Below are positions 1 through 13,312 of a DNA stretch of 64,000 nucleotides, one piece after another. Positions within the stretch are counted from its first letter, which is position 1, and each line of letters begins with the position of its first letter. A model generated the notes under the pieces. It was not told the DNA's origin. It searched no databases and saw nothing but the letters and a program-made list of their open reading frames with translations. Position numbers and translations under genes: made by a program. Source of the stretch: Megamerina dolium (lineage: Eukaryota > Arthropoda > Insecta > Diptera > Megamerinidae); the NCBI GenBank assembly GCA_963854835.1, contig OY978526.1:20118334-20182333 (forward strand), written 5' to 3'.

Positions 1-129
1 TGTCATTTCTTGAAAGAACAGTCAATTAAAAGTGGACTGGTTGAGGAAGAATATGAAATTTGGATAATTTCAATATTTTTTTTTTCAAAGAAGAAAAAAG
101 AATTTTCAGGTTCGGACTCTCTTTCATTA

Positions 130-1120
130 AATTCAGATTTTCAATCGAAATTGCTGCTTAGGAATCGCCTTTAGACACCAGTATTTCCTATCTTCACCCC
201 TTAATGTGGCACCTATACAGAATGAATGCAAAATCAACTAATAATTGACAATTGTCGGTTAAGAAATCGTTCCTCGAGTAGTGAGATCTATGACATACCC
301 TCATTAATTTGTCATGGCCAATATTTCTTACTCCTTAAGTAGGCTTCTATACAAAAGTACATTAAAAACAACAAATAACCACATTGCTGCCCACAATTTT
401 CCCCTAAAGCAGTAAAATGTATTGCCGACCTTCATTAACTTTTTCTCCTCAACATTCCTTCTAAATATTTTTACTGTCTATCTCCATCGCTTAAGATGGA
501 TTTCATATAAGATGAATGTAAAATTATCTGAAAATCCCATAGTCGCTCAGGTGTCACTTCTAGAGCACTCAAATATATGACCGACTATCATTCATATTTC
601 ACTTTCTACACTAACGTCAAACATATTTACACCCTTAAGGTGGGTGTCAAACAAAATGAACATAAATTCAAGTGAAAATCAACAAGTTATCCCCAGATAT
701 CACTTCTAGAACACTGAAATGTTTGACCGATCACAATTTTTTTCAAACATATTTGTATCCTATATTGATTCCATAAGGTAGTTCCCATTCGAAATAGACG
801 TAAAAACACTTAAGAATAGACAAATAGCTCCATAGCTGCCCATAAATCATCTCTAGAGTGGTGAAATGTGTGATCGATTCTCATTAATTTTTTTCTTGTC
901 AACATTTCTTCCAAACATATTGTACTTACTTTGTATCTCACACTCCTTAAGGGAGCTCTCATACTAAACTGAACGAAAAAATATCAGAAAATCAACAAAT
1001 AACTAAGTTGTATCGAGAGCGATGAAACCGGTGTGACTGATTGCTATTATTTATTCCACCCCAACATTTCCTTCAAATATCCTTACCTCTTATCTACCCC
1101 CACAAATGGTCGGTTTTCCC
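130..1120. repeat. Degenerate ~150-bp tandem array (left edge)
   Basis: Diverged copies of one unit follow each other here. Each carries, in order, a segment like 'gtgaaatgt-tgaccga', 'cattaattt', 'caacatttcttccaaa', 'ccttaag' and then an 'ctatacaaaa'-type motif followed by 'tgaac/tgaatg'. Anchor motifs fall near 214, 348, 504, 648, 786 and 960, so the period is irregular at 134-174 bp. The same unit appears in the same orientation at about 56.8-58.45 kb and inverted at 62.85-64.0 kb. No open frame runs through it. The unit shares the CCATACAAA-like word with the 154-bp arrays, so it is probably a distant subfamily. Confidence 0.6.
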
Positions 1121-3324
1121 ATATCATTCCATTTCTTTACGCTTCCTTGTGAAAAAATACTTGAAATGAGTCAAACTAAGCATTTTTTATTGAGCTCAAC
1201 TGTCAAAATTTTGCTCTATTCAATTTCACTCTCTCTTTACTATACACTCTCATTAACATACAAAAGCAGAAGCAACTGTTTGAGAGAACTAATTTCAATA
1301 TTGAATATTCAATATTGTTAAATTGATCATCGTCGTCCCTGTTCAACCCTACGGCTTCAACGCACAAACCAACTAAGCCACAGCATCCACAATAATAAGA
1401 GACTATTCATCCTTTAAATCATAAATTGAGTCTTTTTCAATCATAAATTATCAAACATTCAATTCGACTGTCACCTTAGAAGGCAGTTTTATGTCATAGT
1501 AGTTTGTAATCCTTTCTATGCTATGAAATATATAGATTCGATATTAGGTGATAATTCGCATTTCTGAGTACAAAAAGTGACTAGCGATAGTTCGTGATGG
1601 AAATAGTGCCATTCTCAAAGTAAATATGTTGTTAGTAGTTCCCTCTTACAAGAAAATTGTTAATTGCATTAAGAAAGTAAAAGTTAGGAAATTAATATTG
1701 TTAATTATTGACAATAACTGTACTTTATGGCAATGTGCACACAAATTTGTCGCCAAAGCTAAACTAACTAAGCATAAATAATAGCACTTTCATTTATGTT
1801 CTTTGTAGCATAAATATGTATCATATATTACATTCTCGTATGTAGACTTTCTAGATGTACTGAATAGGAATTATGTGCATTATAATAATAATAATAATAA
1901 TAATTAGTATTATTATCATTTATTAAATATTTATAGTTAATTAGAACTTCTTATATTCCATTTACGTGCAAAAGTATATATTCCTAGCATTCAACTTTCC
2001 ATTTTCTCCATTTTGTAGAGTTTTTGTACATGTCATTTTAAATAATTACAATTTTTATCAATTGTGTCACCGCATACCAGCATAATTACATGTAAAACCA
2101 ATAATGTAAATACAAAAAAATACTCGCACGTCGTACATGGTCGTATAGGTTAAAACCAATTTTAAACCATTTATGTCTTTGGCAACAAAAATAGAAATGG
2201 GTCAATTGATAATAATAATAATCGAAAAAAAAAGACGGAGAATAAATAAGCAGCAGAAAAAAATTGTCACCACAATACTGCGGCAATGTATAAGGCAATA
2301 TGTGCTATAAAAATTCTTGTAACAATAAATATAAACATCGATTCCTATGTGGTGAAAAATTTGGCAGCAGCGCTCCATAAATGCTCATATTTTCATACAT
2401 TCTTAAAAATGTTATACGTACGTCATGGAATTTAATTCTTTTTGATTATTCTTCCAATAAAATTGAAGAATAAATTTTTATTGAAAATTATTCTATGACC
2501 AAAAATTCGATGTGATGGAGAAGAATTATTGTAACGCTTCGCGACGCACAATGCACAATGCAGCCATTAGCAGTAGGTAGCATCGTCATTTACAAATGTA
2601 GGCTATGGCCAATTTTGTGTGTAACATACATACACATACACACACACACATGCAGGCACCCAAGCATGCATTCATCTATGCATGTATTGTATCGTATATG
2701 GTACATACATGGCGGCGCGTGAATTGAGTTGTTGGCCAATTGTGTGTTTTTTAAGGAAACAAATGCTGTTGTCAGGAAATGCACACTTAATGCCAAAAAT
2801 GGTCGGATATCTAAGATTTATTAGTCTTGCTATTCGTTGGTGGTGTTGCATAGTTTCATGATTATTGTTACTTGCAGCAATTTACTTGTCAGAGTTTTTA
2901 TATGGTGGCGCTTGTAATGCAGTAGTAATAAGTACAATACCATATCTTAATATAGTTGCATTCTTAATACCCATTACATATGATTTTCTATGGGTCTTAA
3001 TGACTAGCGTATGTGATACTGAAAATTCATAGAATCAGAAGTAAGTACATAGAATGACTGAGTTTTAAAAATTGAAAGACAAAAACTGATTGAACTGATT
3101 TCGAAGTCACAGGGTATTTCTATAATAACTTCAGTTTAAAATGAGAAAATATTGGTTCGAATGGGAAAGTGTCATTTCAAAATCAGATAATTGAGAAAAT
3201 ATCAATTAACCTTGAGTAGAATCAAATGTCAATCCTAAAATGTTTATTGCAAATGCAAAAGCATTAAATAAAAATGGAAGTACTTCAAATGAAACTAAAA
3301 ATGCATACTTGCATCTTAAGAAAC
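1121..3324. other. AT-rich intergenic DNA, no gene seen
   Basis: Only short AT-rich frames occur. Simple repeats include (AAT)n near 1882-1902, (CA)n near 2629-2650 and scattered TATG/CATA words. No splice-compatible coding exon, tRNA or transposase motif was recognised. Confidence 0.5.
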
Positions 3325-3634
3325 CATCCCTGTCTATCTGTCACCTGGCTCGTTTGTACGATAACTTGAAAAAGTATTGAGCTATTTCGATGAAATTTAG
3401 CAAAAGTAATCTATGATTTGAGATCACGGATATTATAGATAATGGCTATGATTGCTCTACTGCCATGTCCACACGTAACACTCAAAGGGACTAACCTCGG
3501 AATTTTGAAAACCATTAACTGATTATAATCCACTTAATATTCGATTTGAGAAGAATATCATGTGATATATTTGCAAAAAATTAATATGCCACGTCCATTG
3601 TTTATTGTAGCTTCCATAGCAAGCCGCGAAAATA

Positions 3635-4187
3635 CAAGGTGCGACAAATATGTATTAAGACTCGAACCATATCTCAGCAACCAAGCGTGCCATCTATATG
3701 TGAGCACATGCGTTTTGAAGCTTCAACCTTCCTCTACTAACTGTCAAAATTTCATGGCATTTGGTTGACGTTTAATGTTTATTGACATTCATTTTACAAA
3801 AAACGTGTTCGTTTGATGTTGTAATTTTAACATGGAGCACGATAATGCACCGAGTCACACGGCACTCATTGTTCGTCAATTTTTGGCTCGGAATCAGGTC
3901 TGTGTGTTGAATCACCTGATTTGGCACCGAGCGACTTCTTTTTGTTCCCAAAACTGAAATTTAAGTTGAAAGGATGCTTTTTTGATAACATTCAGACCAT
4001 ACAACGGGTTTCGACGAGGGCACTGGAGGCAATTCCGAAAAATGAGCTGGAACACGCGTTTGAATCACTATTAAATCGATGTAACAGGGAGGAGAATATT
4101 TCGAATAAATATACCGAAAAATTAACAGATATCGTGTTTTAATTGTGTTTTCTAGAGGCAGTCTTAATACATAATTGTCGCACCATG
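3635..4187 (+). mobile_element. Internally deleted mariner element with terminal inverted repeats
   Basis: The ends are inverted repeats: 'ggtgcgacaaatatgtatta' from 3638 pairs with the complement of 4161-4184 (23 of 24 bases). Both sides are flanked by TA (3633-3634 and 4188-4189), the expected mariner target duplication. Inside, 3832-3900 encodes the 'HDNAPSHTA' catalytic-Asp motif. After a frameshift near 3900-3910, 3906-4142 encodes 'SPDLAPSDFFLFPKL' and the rest of the C terminus, ending in TAA at 4140. The length is ~553 bp against ~1.3 kb for an autonomous mariner, so the N-terminal DNA-binding region and first catalytic Asp are gone. It cannot make an active transposase. Confidence 0.88.
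3832..4142 (+). pseudogene. Mariner transposase C-terminal pseudogene
   Basis: It carries two of the three DDD motifs of mariner transposases: 'HDNAPSH' (second Asp) and 'PDLAPSDFF' (third Asp), followed by 'LEAIPKNELEHAFESLLNRC', typical of the family C terminus. The two motifs lie in different frames, so a frameshift separates them. The region before 3832 has no transposase similarity and corresponds to an internal deletion. Confidence 0.85.
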
Positions 4188-4908
4188 TATAAAAATGTTT
4201 AAATTGCCATAATTTATGTATTCTTTCGCTTATTACTATTATATGAATAGTAATTTCAGTAGGAAATCGTTGAGTTGCGCCCACTTTTTAATGTAGTTTC
4301 CATACAGGCGCGTAAAATTTGTAAATATTTTCAACTGTCATAATTTAAGAAATGTTATGATCTATGATTTATGTTAGCTGTATAAGGTGAAATAGTTTTG
4401 CAAAAATTTTGCGAGCCCCGCCCACTTCTTATGGTAGCTTCCACATAAAGTAGAGAAATTATTGTACCTTTGAATCGCCCTAACTTACGTTATGTCTTCC
4501 GTCTGGGGGCAACCATATTGGTCATATCAATTTATATTGTAAAGAAAAATGAGTTTGCAAAAAAATAGGCAAGCCATGCCCACTATTTAATGTAACTCCT
4601 ATAGAAGATCGCAAAATGTTGAAATACTTTAAGCTGATATAATTTCATAATTTAAGAAATATTCCGGCTATGACAACCATATTCCAGATCTAGATTAGTA
4701 TTATAGGCCGAAATAGTTGTGCGAGAAATTTTGCAACTTTCCCGACAACTTTTTACTACACCTGCCATAAAAAGTCATGAAATATATTCGACCTTTGAAT
4801 CACTCTGAATTTCGTGATTATCTGTCTATGGCAACCATATTGGACATGTCAATTTATAAAGAAAAAAAAAAATTAATACGTGGCGCTTATAAACCCCGAA
4901 GGGCTCTT

Positions 4909-5012
4909 TGGCCGAGCTTCTCTTTCATTACTGTTGTGGGTGTTATATTTTGGACAGTATTAGAAGGGACCTACATATTTTAGCCTGTTCCGATCTTCAG
5001 AACTCTTGCCAC
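4909..5012. repeat. SINE fragment (body without the tRNA-like head)
   Basis: It matches 42722-42835 almost word for word: 'gagct-ctc', 'tactgttgtg-gtgttaca', 'ttttggacagcatt-gaagg', 'gacctacatat-ttag', then 'gttccga'. The tRNA-like part of the 42.7-kb copy is absent. It interrupts the tandem units of the surrounding element, so it is a later insertion. Confidence 0.65.
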
Positions 5013-5345
5013 ATCTATTTATATTGTAACGAAAAATATTTTTGCAAAATATGGTCATGCCTACTATTTATTGCAGCTCCCATACAAGGTTGCAGAATTT
5101 TTAAATAATTTAAGATAACCATATTTCAAACATAGATTATTATTATAGAATAAAATAGTTTTGCTAGAAATGGGCGAGCTACGTCCACTCCTTATTGTAG
5201 CATCCATACAAAGACGAGAAATATTTTCTATTTTTGAGCCCTTATGACGTACGTAAACTTCCACTTGGAACAAACATATTTGGCATGTCGGCTTTTATTG
5301 CAAAGAGAAATAATTCTGCAAAAAATTTGTCAACCACGTCCATTA

Positions 5346-8300
5346 TTATCAATATATAATATAATTTTTTAAACTTAAATGTATCGGATAATAATCTACA
5401 ATTCTTTTAAAGTCATTTTGGTATCAAGATATATTAATTTATTTCAAGTATTTGAAATGCAAACAAATATCACGAATAGATCTAATTCAACCATCAACAT
5501 TCAATAATAAAATATATAGAAAGCATTTGAATTGGAGGCGCTACATCAAACTGTCATTGTAATTGTCATAACAAAATTTGCCCACCCCATTGAAATACAG
5601 GTATGTAACAATGTTATTTTTCACAAATATTAGAGAATTTTAAAACATTCGATGTCTCTCAGTATGAAATCGCACTCACATACTTTTATGAACACCCAGC
5701 AGGTTCGTTTCCTAAGTCATTTATATATTTCCATTAAATTTCGATTGAGCACTTTAACTAATGTCTGAATTGTGTTAATTCATAGATTAGCTTGGGAAAA
5801 AACTGTCGTAATGTTCAAATTGGTTCCTTCCTCCACCCCCCCCCCCCCCCCTAAAAATATAGAAGGGTAATATTAAATGTATTAAATAAAATACTAATAA
5901 TACGAAATATTGTATGTATAGTTTAGAAATGCTGTAAAAAGAAAGCAAATAGAAATGTCTTTAATATTTGTATGCATACATTTAATATGTATGCATCTAT
6001 CTGCATGATTGTCTATCTAGCGATTCAATATTAAATAGATTTTAACAAATTACGCTTGTCTAAATTGCATGAATTGTCAAAACCATCACTATTGAATATG
6101 AGCAACAACAATGACAATAATAGTGAGAGATGATGTGAAAAAAAAAGCATTTGGAAAAAATTGGCAATAAAAATAAATACATACGGTTCAAATTTGGATT
6201 TTTTTTTCTACAATTGTACCAATTGTACCAATGATTACAATGGCAATGTGTGTAGCCGCATGTCTTATTTTGATTGTTTGATTTTTTTTTTTTTTTTTTT
6301 TGGGTATACTCATACATATTTAAGAGAAGTTCGTCTGTTGTCTATTGTCTATTTAGCGAAATTACTCGTGTACAATATTGTCAGTTTACCATCATTGTCA
6401 CAACACATAACAACAACAACAACAATGACGATAACTAAAAAGACAACTCTAACATGCTCATACAAACGATGATGTTGATCATCATGCGCCATATAAAGAA
6501 AATAATATAAAATAAAAGCGAAATGAATGAAAAAAAAAAAACAAAAACAAATAAATAAACATTTGTATAACTCTTCTATGTATGAATGTATGTGTATGCA
6601 GCACTTTCCTTTTTTATTTATTTATTTATATTTCAATCTTTTTCTTACAGCTGCTACTGCTGCTGCTGCTGCTGGTGTTGCTATTACTTCTTCAGCTTGT
6701 TTTTATTTGATGATGTGCTTTTCCTATAATATTATTATACGATACATATGTATATATTTGTCAACATCATCATTTGCTGATTCGTTTATTACACATATAT
6801 ACTATATTTATGTATATTATAGTTGCTTTATATTTTACTTCTTTAGTTTTCATCATTCATATGCTTTCTCATATGTTCTCTGTTGTTTTACAAAAAAAAA
6901 AAAAAAAAAAAAAAAACATCATATATACTGATGGTATAATTTAATGGTAATTTCATTGATATATGCTTATTAAAGTAGCAGCAAAATGAAGAAGAAGAAG
7001 AAGATGAAAAAAACGCTCATAAAGTTATTTATGGTAATTACGCATGCGCAATATTATGTCTATACATGTATGCATTGATGTATGTGTGTTCATATTTCAA
7101 ATGTACAACAACAACAACAACAACTATATACTATTCATACATATGTATATACAAATAAGTAAACTGTCACTTTAACCTTAACTGAGTGATTGAGATTTCT
7201 GAAAAATTTCACCATCTGCATGTTGCTATTGTTTGTAGTATAAAGGGTGGACTATTGGCTGCTATATTTGACAAAAATTACATTTCAATTTCACATGGAT
7301 AAGGTTTAAGAGCACGCACGCTGGAAAAAGTGATCACATCACTCAATATTATGCCTCTACTGTACCAAATAGATATTTTTAGGCTTGAATGAATGTCTCA
7401 AAATATTTGAAAGTGCAACTACTTCTAAAGTGGATGTTGTATTATCAAATTCGAATAATAAATTTTTGTAGAAACTCGGCAGCTAAAAATCTGGAGAGAA
7501 TTCTACATTAAGTTCTTGTATTAATTGAAATAAAATGTCCATTTCATTATGACATTTTTATTTTGGGTTGTGGAGCAGCTGTAAAAGACACAGATTTTAA
7601 AAAATCACATTTTCAGATGAAGCTCTGCATTTTTCAATGAAATGACTATGACAATAAGCAAAATTGTTATATTTGGGTTAGAAAAAAATATAGAAAAACC
7701 ACGTGAAGTCGTTTAAGTCGTAAGTGAAGCTATGGTCAATATAAAGCATATGTGACTCTTCGGTGTGAATTTTAGTGAATTTTTGTCGTTATTGTCAGCG
7801 AAGTGCACTATGGAGACATGAAAATTAGTGTGGTTGAATGAGAAAAGTAAAAAATGTCCATCACTTGAGAAGCTTATATTCAGATCATATCGTCATGATT
7901 TAAAAACATTTTTTTCATCCCACGAAAAACATAAAAAAATGCATTTTTATCATAACTTTGGCCTTTGACGTCCGATTTAGAAATATTGTAACAAATATAT
8001 CATTAAAAATATCTCGATGATATTTGCTTCTCAGGCATCATTGATCTATGAGGTTAAACAGGGCCAGTAAATTCAAATTTACTCAAAGTTATACTCCTAG
8101 AACTTGCATATGCTTATATTCATAGAATTCAAGCCTTTAAAAATTTTTGAATTTTTGCTTTTGTAGTGTCAACGTTTAAACGTTGATTATAACAATCAAC
8201 TTAAAGAGAAGGGGAAGAATTTTGTATCAAATTTATATAAAAGAAAAAATTAAATCAACTCTGTTTATGCAAAAAGCATCTCTGTCGTTTTATTGACACA

Positions 8301-11300
8301 ACGATAGAGAGTTGACGAATAAAATACAGCTTTTATTTCGTGAGATAATATTTAGAGATTTATGTGACAGTGAATGTAAAAATGAGATCGTAAAAATTAA
8401 AGAGAGATGATTGTTTGTGATAGTAACATTTTTGCCATCACTTTCCATCATCTATAGAAACAAAAAAAAAAAATTCAACTGTCAATTACGTACTGTGATT
8501 CTCAATATGCAAGTTCCTGATAGGATTCCGTTTGCTTTTTTTTTTTTCTCCTTTAAACTCCTAATTGGAGGGCCTCCACAAGGCTTCGCCATCGCACACG
8601 GTTTTGGGCAGTTGATCTAGCGCCTTCCGTTTGCGTACTTTCTGTTTATTTTCACATGTCAATAGTATAAATGTGATGATAATGTACGTATGTATGTACG
8701 TTCCTATGTTATAGCATTTTTAAAAACATAAAACAATCCGATGGACCACTCTTTATATATTTTTCACATTACCTATATGTAATATATACCAGCAATCGCA
8801 TACAGCAAACATGTTCTTATTTGGTCGACAAGTTCGAGTTTCTAAAAGAATTTCCTACATACTTGACTGCACGATGGTATGCAAATTATTTAAATAAATT
8901 ATTGTTGTACGGTACAAATGTGTAAATTATATCTATATAAATAATAAATTACAAATAAGCACTGTTACTTTCATTAAATTCCAATTGTACTTGTATGTAA
9001 ATTAAATTCTTAGCAAATTAATTGATTTCTATAATTGTTGTGGCGAAGGAATAGAGGTGTGTAATGTTAATTGGACGATATTGAGGTTATACCATAATTA
9101 TTATTAACTGAAATATGCATAAAATTCATAAATTCAGTATTCAAGTAATGTACTCTGATAGCTTTTAGTAGTAAATGTAAAGATATACAATTTTGGGGAG
9201 TGCCTTTCTTTCTTTCTGAAGTTCTGTTGTTGTTTATTTTCAGCAGCAAAAAGAAAAGTGTCAAAAAAAAAAGTAAATAAAAGAAAGAAATTAATCAAAA
9301 GCAAATATCTATTTTGCGATATTTTGTTTTTTTTTTTGTCTTTCGATTGTAGAAATATCGAAGTTGGTTTACATTTTATATGTATTTACATACATTATCT
9401 CTGAATACTCTGAACTACTTAATTATAATAATTTTACTAAAATCTTATAATTAAGATAAATTTGTTTTGCTGAAGAAATTACTTGCCACTTCATATGATT
9501 ATTGTAGTTAAGAGAGTTTGTTTTTTCCACATTTTAATTATTTGGTCATTGGTGTAAGAAATAGTTGACCGGTGGCAATTGATGGTTTGACTAATGTTTT
9601 GATTAGTGTTCATTATAATAGTAATAATAATTATAATATGAAACTAATAATTTGGCTCGTGTTCAGAGGTTAGTGTATTAGTGAAATACAAATAAGTAAA
9701 TAACTTGGTGTTATTAAAAAAATTACTAAATGATTATTTTCCTATGGAAAAATCTTCTAAAAGAGAGTTCCATGGTGAAGCATACAAAATTGATTTTCCA
9801 GTTTTTCAGCATAAAGTAAAAACCATGTCATTGCCAAAAAAAAAAAAAAAACAATATGCATAATTTGAAAACGTGTGCCATAGAAATTGAATTGGCAAAA
9901 ACCAAAAATGTCATCAAACTCGAAAAATTTATTGGGTGCATTTGTTAAAAACAACAAAAACTTGTTGATGACAAATAAATATAAATAAAGAATATTTGAA
10001 CAAAGTAATCGGAAATTTTTATGCGCTATTTTAATTAACAAGCCATTCAGAGTAAAATTTCCTACTCGTAAAAGGAAATTAAGCAAAAGAAGTAAATTTA
10101 ATTTTAAATTCAAATGTCTGCATATAATAATATTTAATATTTAAATTCTAAAAACTAAATTAATTTTTAAAATATTATTTCTATTTCCATTTCAGTATCT
10201 GTTCTTTATGTTAAGCAATTTAATGCTCCATTTTAATACAACTGAAACGAAATGAAACAGTCCAGTCTTAAAATGAATACAATCTTCTGTACCTATTTAA
10301 CTACCTATGGATTATGCCTGTATGTTCATGTAAGTAAATCTCTAATAGGAAAAACATATTTTCTCGTATTACTCAAATATTTAACACAAAATAATAGCAA
10401 ATTGGCAAACTGTCTTCATTCCATAATAGAAATGACAATAATAATTCAAAGAGTTAAATTAAAAAATAAGCTTTTTTTTGGTTTTTGACTGTAAATACTT
10501 TTGGTATATGCATTTTCTATGGAATTAATATTTTTTTAGGTTAATCTAATTGTGAATTATATACTTGTAGCTAATGCATAAATCACTTGACATATTTAGG
10601 TTGCTTAATTGATCTGAATTAAGTAAACAATCAAAGAAATAAAAAAAAATATCATTATATGTGGCATTGCAATTTGTTATAAAAAGAGAAAAGAAAAAAA
10701 AAATGCATTTTCCACAAAATGAGATTAAGTTTAGCAAAAATTGATAAATGCAAAAAAAAAATGCAACAAATAACAATGACAAAGGGCCAACATCAAGAAA
10801 ATGTAAACGAACAAAATTATAGCAAAAAGAAAAAACAAAATACTCTAAATAATTGTCAATAAAAAATAATCAACCAGACGCCAGTAACTTGGTCATTCAT
10901 TGTGTTACACATTTTATATGCAAACGACTGCTTGCATGTAAACAAATTCAGTCTGTCAGTAAAACAAAAAGAAGGCCAAAGAGGTAAATAAATGAAAAAG
11001 CGAAAGAGGGGGAACTTATAATTACCACATTGCATTGCATGATTTACATTTTATTGCAGCAGCAATCGCTAGTCAAAGTATGATAGTAGCAGTAGTAACC
11101 AGTAAAAGTTACACATTTATACAACTTGACTGAATTATTGTCAATTGACCTTAATTGAAGTTCTTTATCATTTCAGTTATGAAAAAAAAATGTATATAAT
11201 AAGTATAACATTAAAAACTTACAATATCTTGATGAAATGCTGGAACAAAGTAATTTGCAGTTGATTCCTTTTTGGATGATGCAATATATCCTTGCTGTTG

Positions 11301-12608
11301 TTGTTATTGTTGTTGTTTTTATAAAAATTCTAATACTTTTTGCTTTTTTTTAAATTATTTTTACATATTTACTCATATGAATGTGTTTGGTAATTGTAAA
11401 GAAGAAAAGAAAAAATCTACTAAATAACTGACAAACGTTATTTATGACAATGTGCAAATAAAATACCACAGCGAGCTACCACACTGCTAAGTCACTCTTT
11501 TTTTCTGATTTTATTCGATTTGACTTGGCTATTGGCTTTTAAAAATGCACCGCCATGCCATACCGTTTCGCAAAGCTCAACTTTAACGACGTTAATCAAA
11601 CAATTACCGTTTTCTATTGTATTCAAATTCAATTATTACTGCTTTTTTTCTATAATTTCTGTTTTTTTTTTCTTTTTGCTTTCTTACATACTCGTACAAG
11701 TATCAGCGATTCAAAGTTTCCTTTATGATACTCTTCGTCACAAATTGTTATTTGTATATTGGTATGAGTATTGCTAAGAAAAGATAACCGTCACAGACAA
11801 CCGCTTTGTCTGCTAGCCTCGCACTGAATGAAACTTGTAAGTTGGTAAAAGAAATTTTTATGAAGAAAGAAAGCACACTCTAGCAGCATTTTACTTTGCT
11901 TTGCCACACATTTGTATTTTAGTTGTGTTTCTGCCTTTTGACCATTTCGCTGCATTACGTGATGACGAAATGTAATTGCTAGTCAGCGATAGTGTTAAGC
12001 TTCAACGCTGTTGGCATTGTTGTGTGTCACTGGCAATGACATCGTATGTGCACCATGCACACATTTAACAGACCTGGTGATAAATTAATGTTATCATAAG
12101 AGTGCATTCAAAATCAACTTTTGCTGCATTACTGCATATAAATTTGTAAATTTGCTTGCGTCCCTACAATCCATTGATATTAAACGCCTTCGGAGTCATG
12201 AAAGTAAAAATCATTTTCAAGGTTTTCCGCCAACATAAAGAAATCTCTTTTACATATTACCTTTTACGGGAACTTTGTCGTACTGGCATATTCAAGTATG
12301 CAAAACTCTTGTAAACATCGCCATCATTATTGGCAATGGTCAACGATAACGATGTGATGTCATTTTCACTTCTAACGATCTTTGTTCGAGGTCAATATGA
12401 TATGCACATGCACAGCTTTAATTTTGTTTCACTTTTTTTTCAATGAAGATAAAAGTTTTTTGGCATTTTCATAAATAGGTAAGTATATTTTCTTTCAAGA
12501 ATTAAATAAATTAAAAAACACAAAGTAGAAAGCATTTCTATTATATCATTTCTAATTTTATATTGCAAACAAAATGTTTAAATAACAACTCCATTACACC
12601 ATTACTAA
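5346..12608. other. Intergenic DNA with microsatellites, no gene recognised
   Basis: A 16-C run lies at 5836-5851, poly(T) at about 6283-6300, (CTG)n near 6652-6672, poly(A) near 6891-6916 and CAA tracts near 7107-7122. Long frames such as 6527-6931 and 9757-10113 have low-complexity, AT-driven composition and no domain. No gene is supported here; regulatory DNA of unknown target cannot be excluded. Confidence 0.45.
8535..8630 (-). repeat. Possible retroelement 3'-end fragment
   Basis: A short GC-richer island ('ggagggcctccacaaggctt', 'cgcacacggttttgggc', 'ctagcgcc') sits in otherwise AT-rich DNA. On the minus strand it reads as a short coding-like peptide tail ending at a stop. Composition and codon-like texture suggest the 3' end of a non-LTR element. 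No second copy lies in the window and family assignment is a guess. Confidence 0.25.
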
Positions 12609-13312
12609 TCAGCGTCCTTGATTGAATGGATTCTCTGGTGACTTATTCCACTCTTTCATAAGTAGTTGTTTCCATTGAGATAATCGCAGGGATGGATTCT
12701 CTGCCTTTATACGTGGTAGATTAGCCGCTTCAAAAGCTCTATATGCAGCACGCATACGTTTCTCAGGATGTTTATCTTCTTCATCGTCTTTTACACTAAA
12801 ATATCATAAAATGTAAACGTTTATATTCATGATAATTTTTTGCAATATATTACTTACCTTAACACAGACAACGCCTCATCTATGTTTGTTGCTATAATTG
12901 TATCGGCCAGTGCACGATTCAAATTTTCTTCAATTGGTTGCTCTTCAACAGTTGTACGTACTGTAGGTTGTTTTGTAGCGTTCATTGCATCAATAGCACG
13001 TTGTTTCTTCTCCATTTCCTCCACAATCTGTTGACGATTTATCTTTGCCAGTGGTTGTTTACCTTGTGTCTTTATAGAGCTCATCTCTTGATCAAGTAAT
13101 GCTTTCGCTTCTGCCTTTCGTCGTGCAGCCTCCACTTTGCGACGTTCCTCCTCTTCGCGACGTTGTTGCTTCTTGGCCAGTGTCTTATCATTGTCTTGCC
13201 AAAGTTTATCCTCGGCTTCCTTGAGCTCTCGTTCTTGGTTCGCTTTCTTAGTTGCCTGCTTACGTTCACGTGCCTCCACGGATTTTGAGTTGATTCCCAT
13301 TTTCTTTGGCAT
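12609..13312 (-). CDS. Coiled-coil domain-containing protein 124 (CCDC124; fly CG6013-like)
   Basis: Two coding exons: 13312-12858 (starts ATG, reads MPKKMGINSKSVEARERK) and 12795-12609 (ends QGR, TGA at 12609-12611). The intron is 62 bp with GTAAGT donor and TTTAG acceptor, joining AG|T within a Ser codon. The product is ~213 residues, close to animal CCDC124 (~220). Residues ~10-115 are a highly charged Lys/Glu/Arg helix. The C-terminal exon holds the family signature: HPEKRMRAAY, LPRIKAENPSLRLSQWK and KEWNKSPENPFNQ. CCDC124 is a conserved ribosome-associated protein related to yeast Lso2, which binds idle 80S ribosomes; this role is inferred from the family. It is divergent from Prp18, with 474 bp between start codons. 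Confidence 0.93.

Larger units (their letters stand above)
3325..5345 (+). repeat. Decayed GTCY-type repeat element with ~150-bp core units
   Basis: The block starts with 'tgtctatctgtcacctgg' and continues with a stretch closely matching 36842-37030 (cgataacttga, gagctatttcgatgaaattt, aagtaatctatgat, gactaacctcg), so it is a second, older copy of the element at 36.66-38.24 kb. Core units with '(c)gcccactttttatngtagctcccatac' anchors lie near 4300, 4442, 4600, 4766, 5081 and 5215. The copy is broken by a mariner derivative (3635-4187) and a SINE fragment (about 4909-5012). Neither terminal TATACCCTGC motif is recognisable. Family: probably dipteran mini-me/DINE-like (Helentron-related) non-autonomous DNA, known for internal (GTCY)n tracts. 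Confidence 0.6.

Noticed and set aside
6527..6931. 134-residue plus-strand frame with Ala run and many Tyr/Phe/Ile
   Set aside because: Starts and ends in homopolymer tracts; the Ala run is a (GCT)n microsatellite; no domain, splice or codon-usage support.
9757..10113. 118-residue hydrophobic minus-strand frame
   Set aside because: Leu/Phe richness follows from A/T-rich DNA and an internal poly(A) tract; no membrane-protein family recognised.
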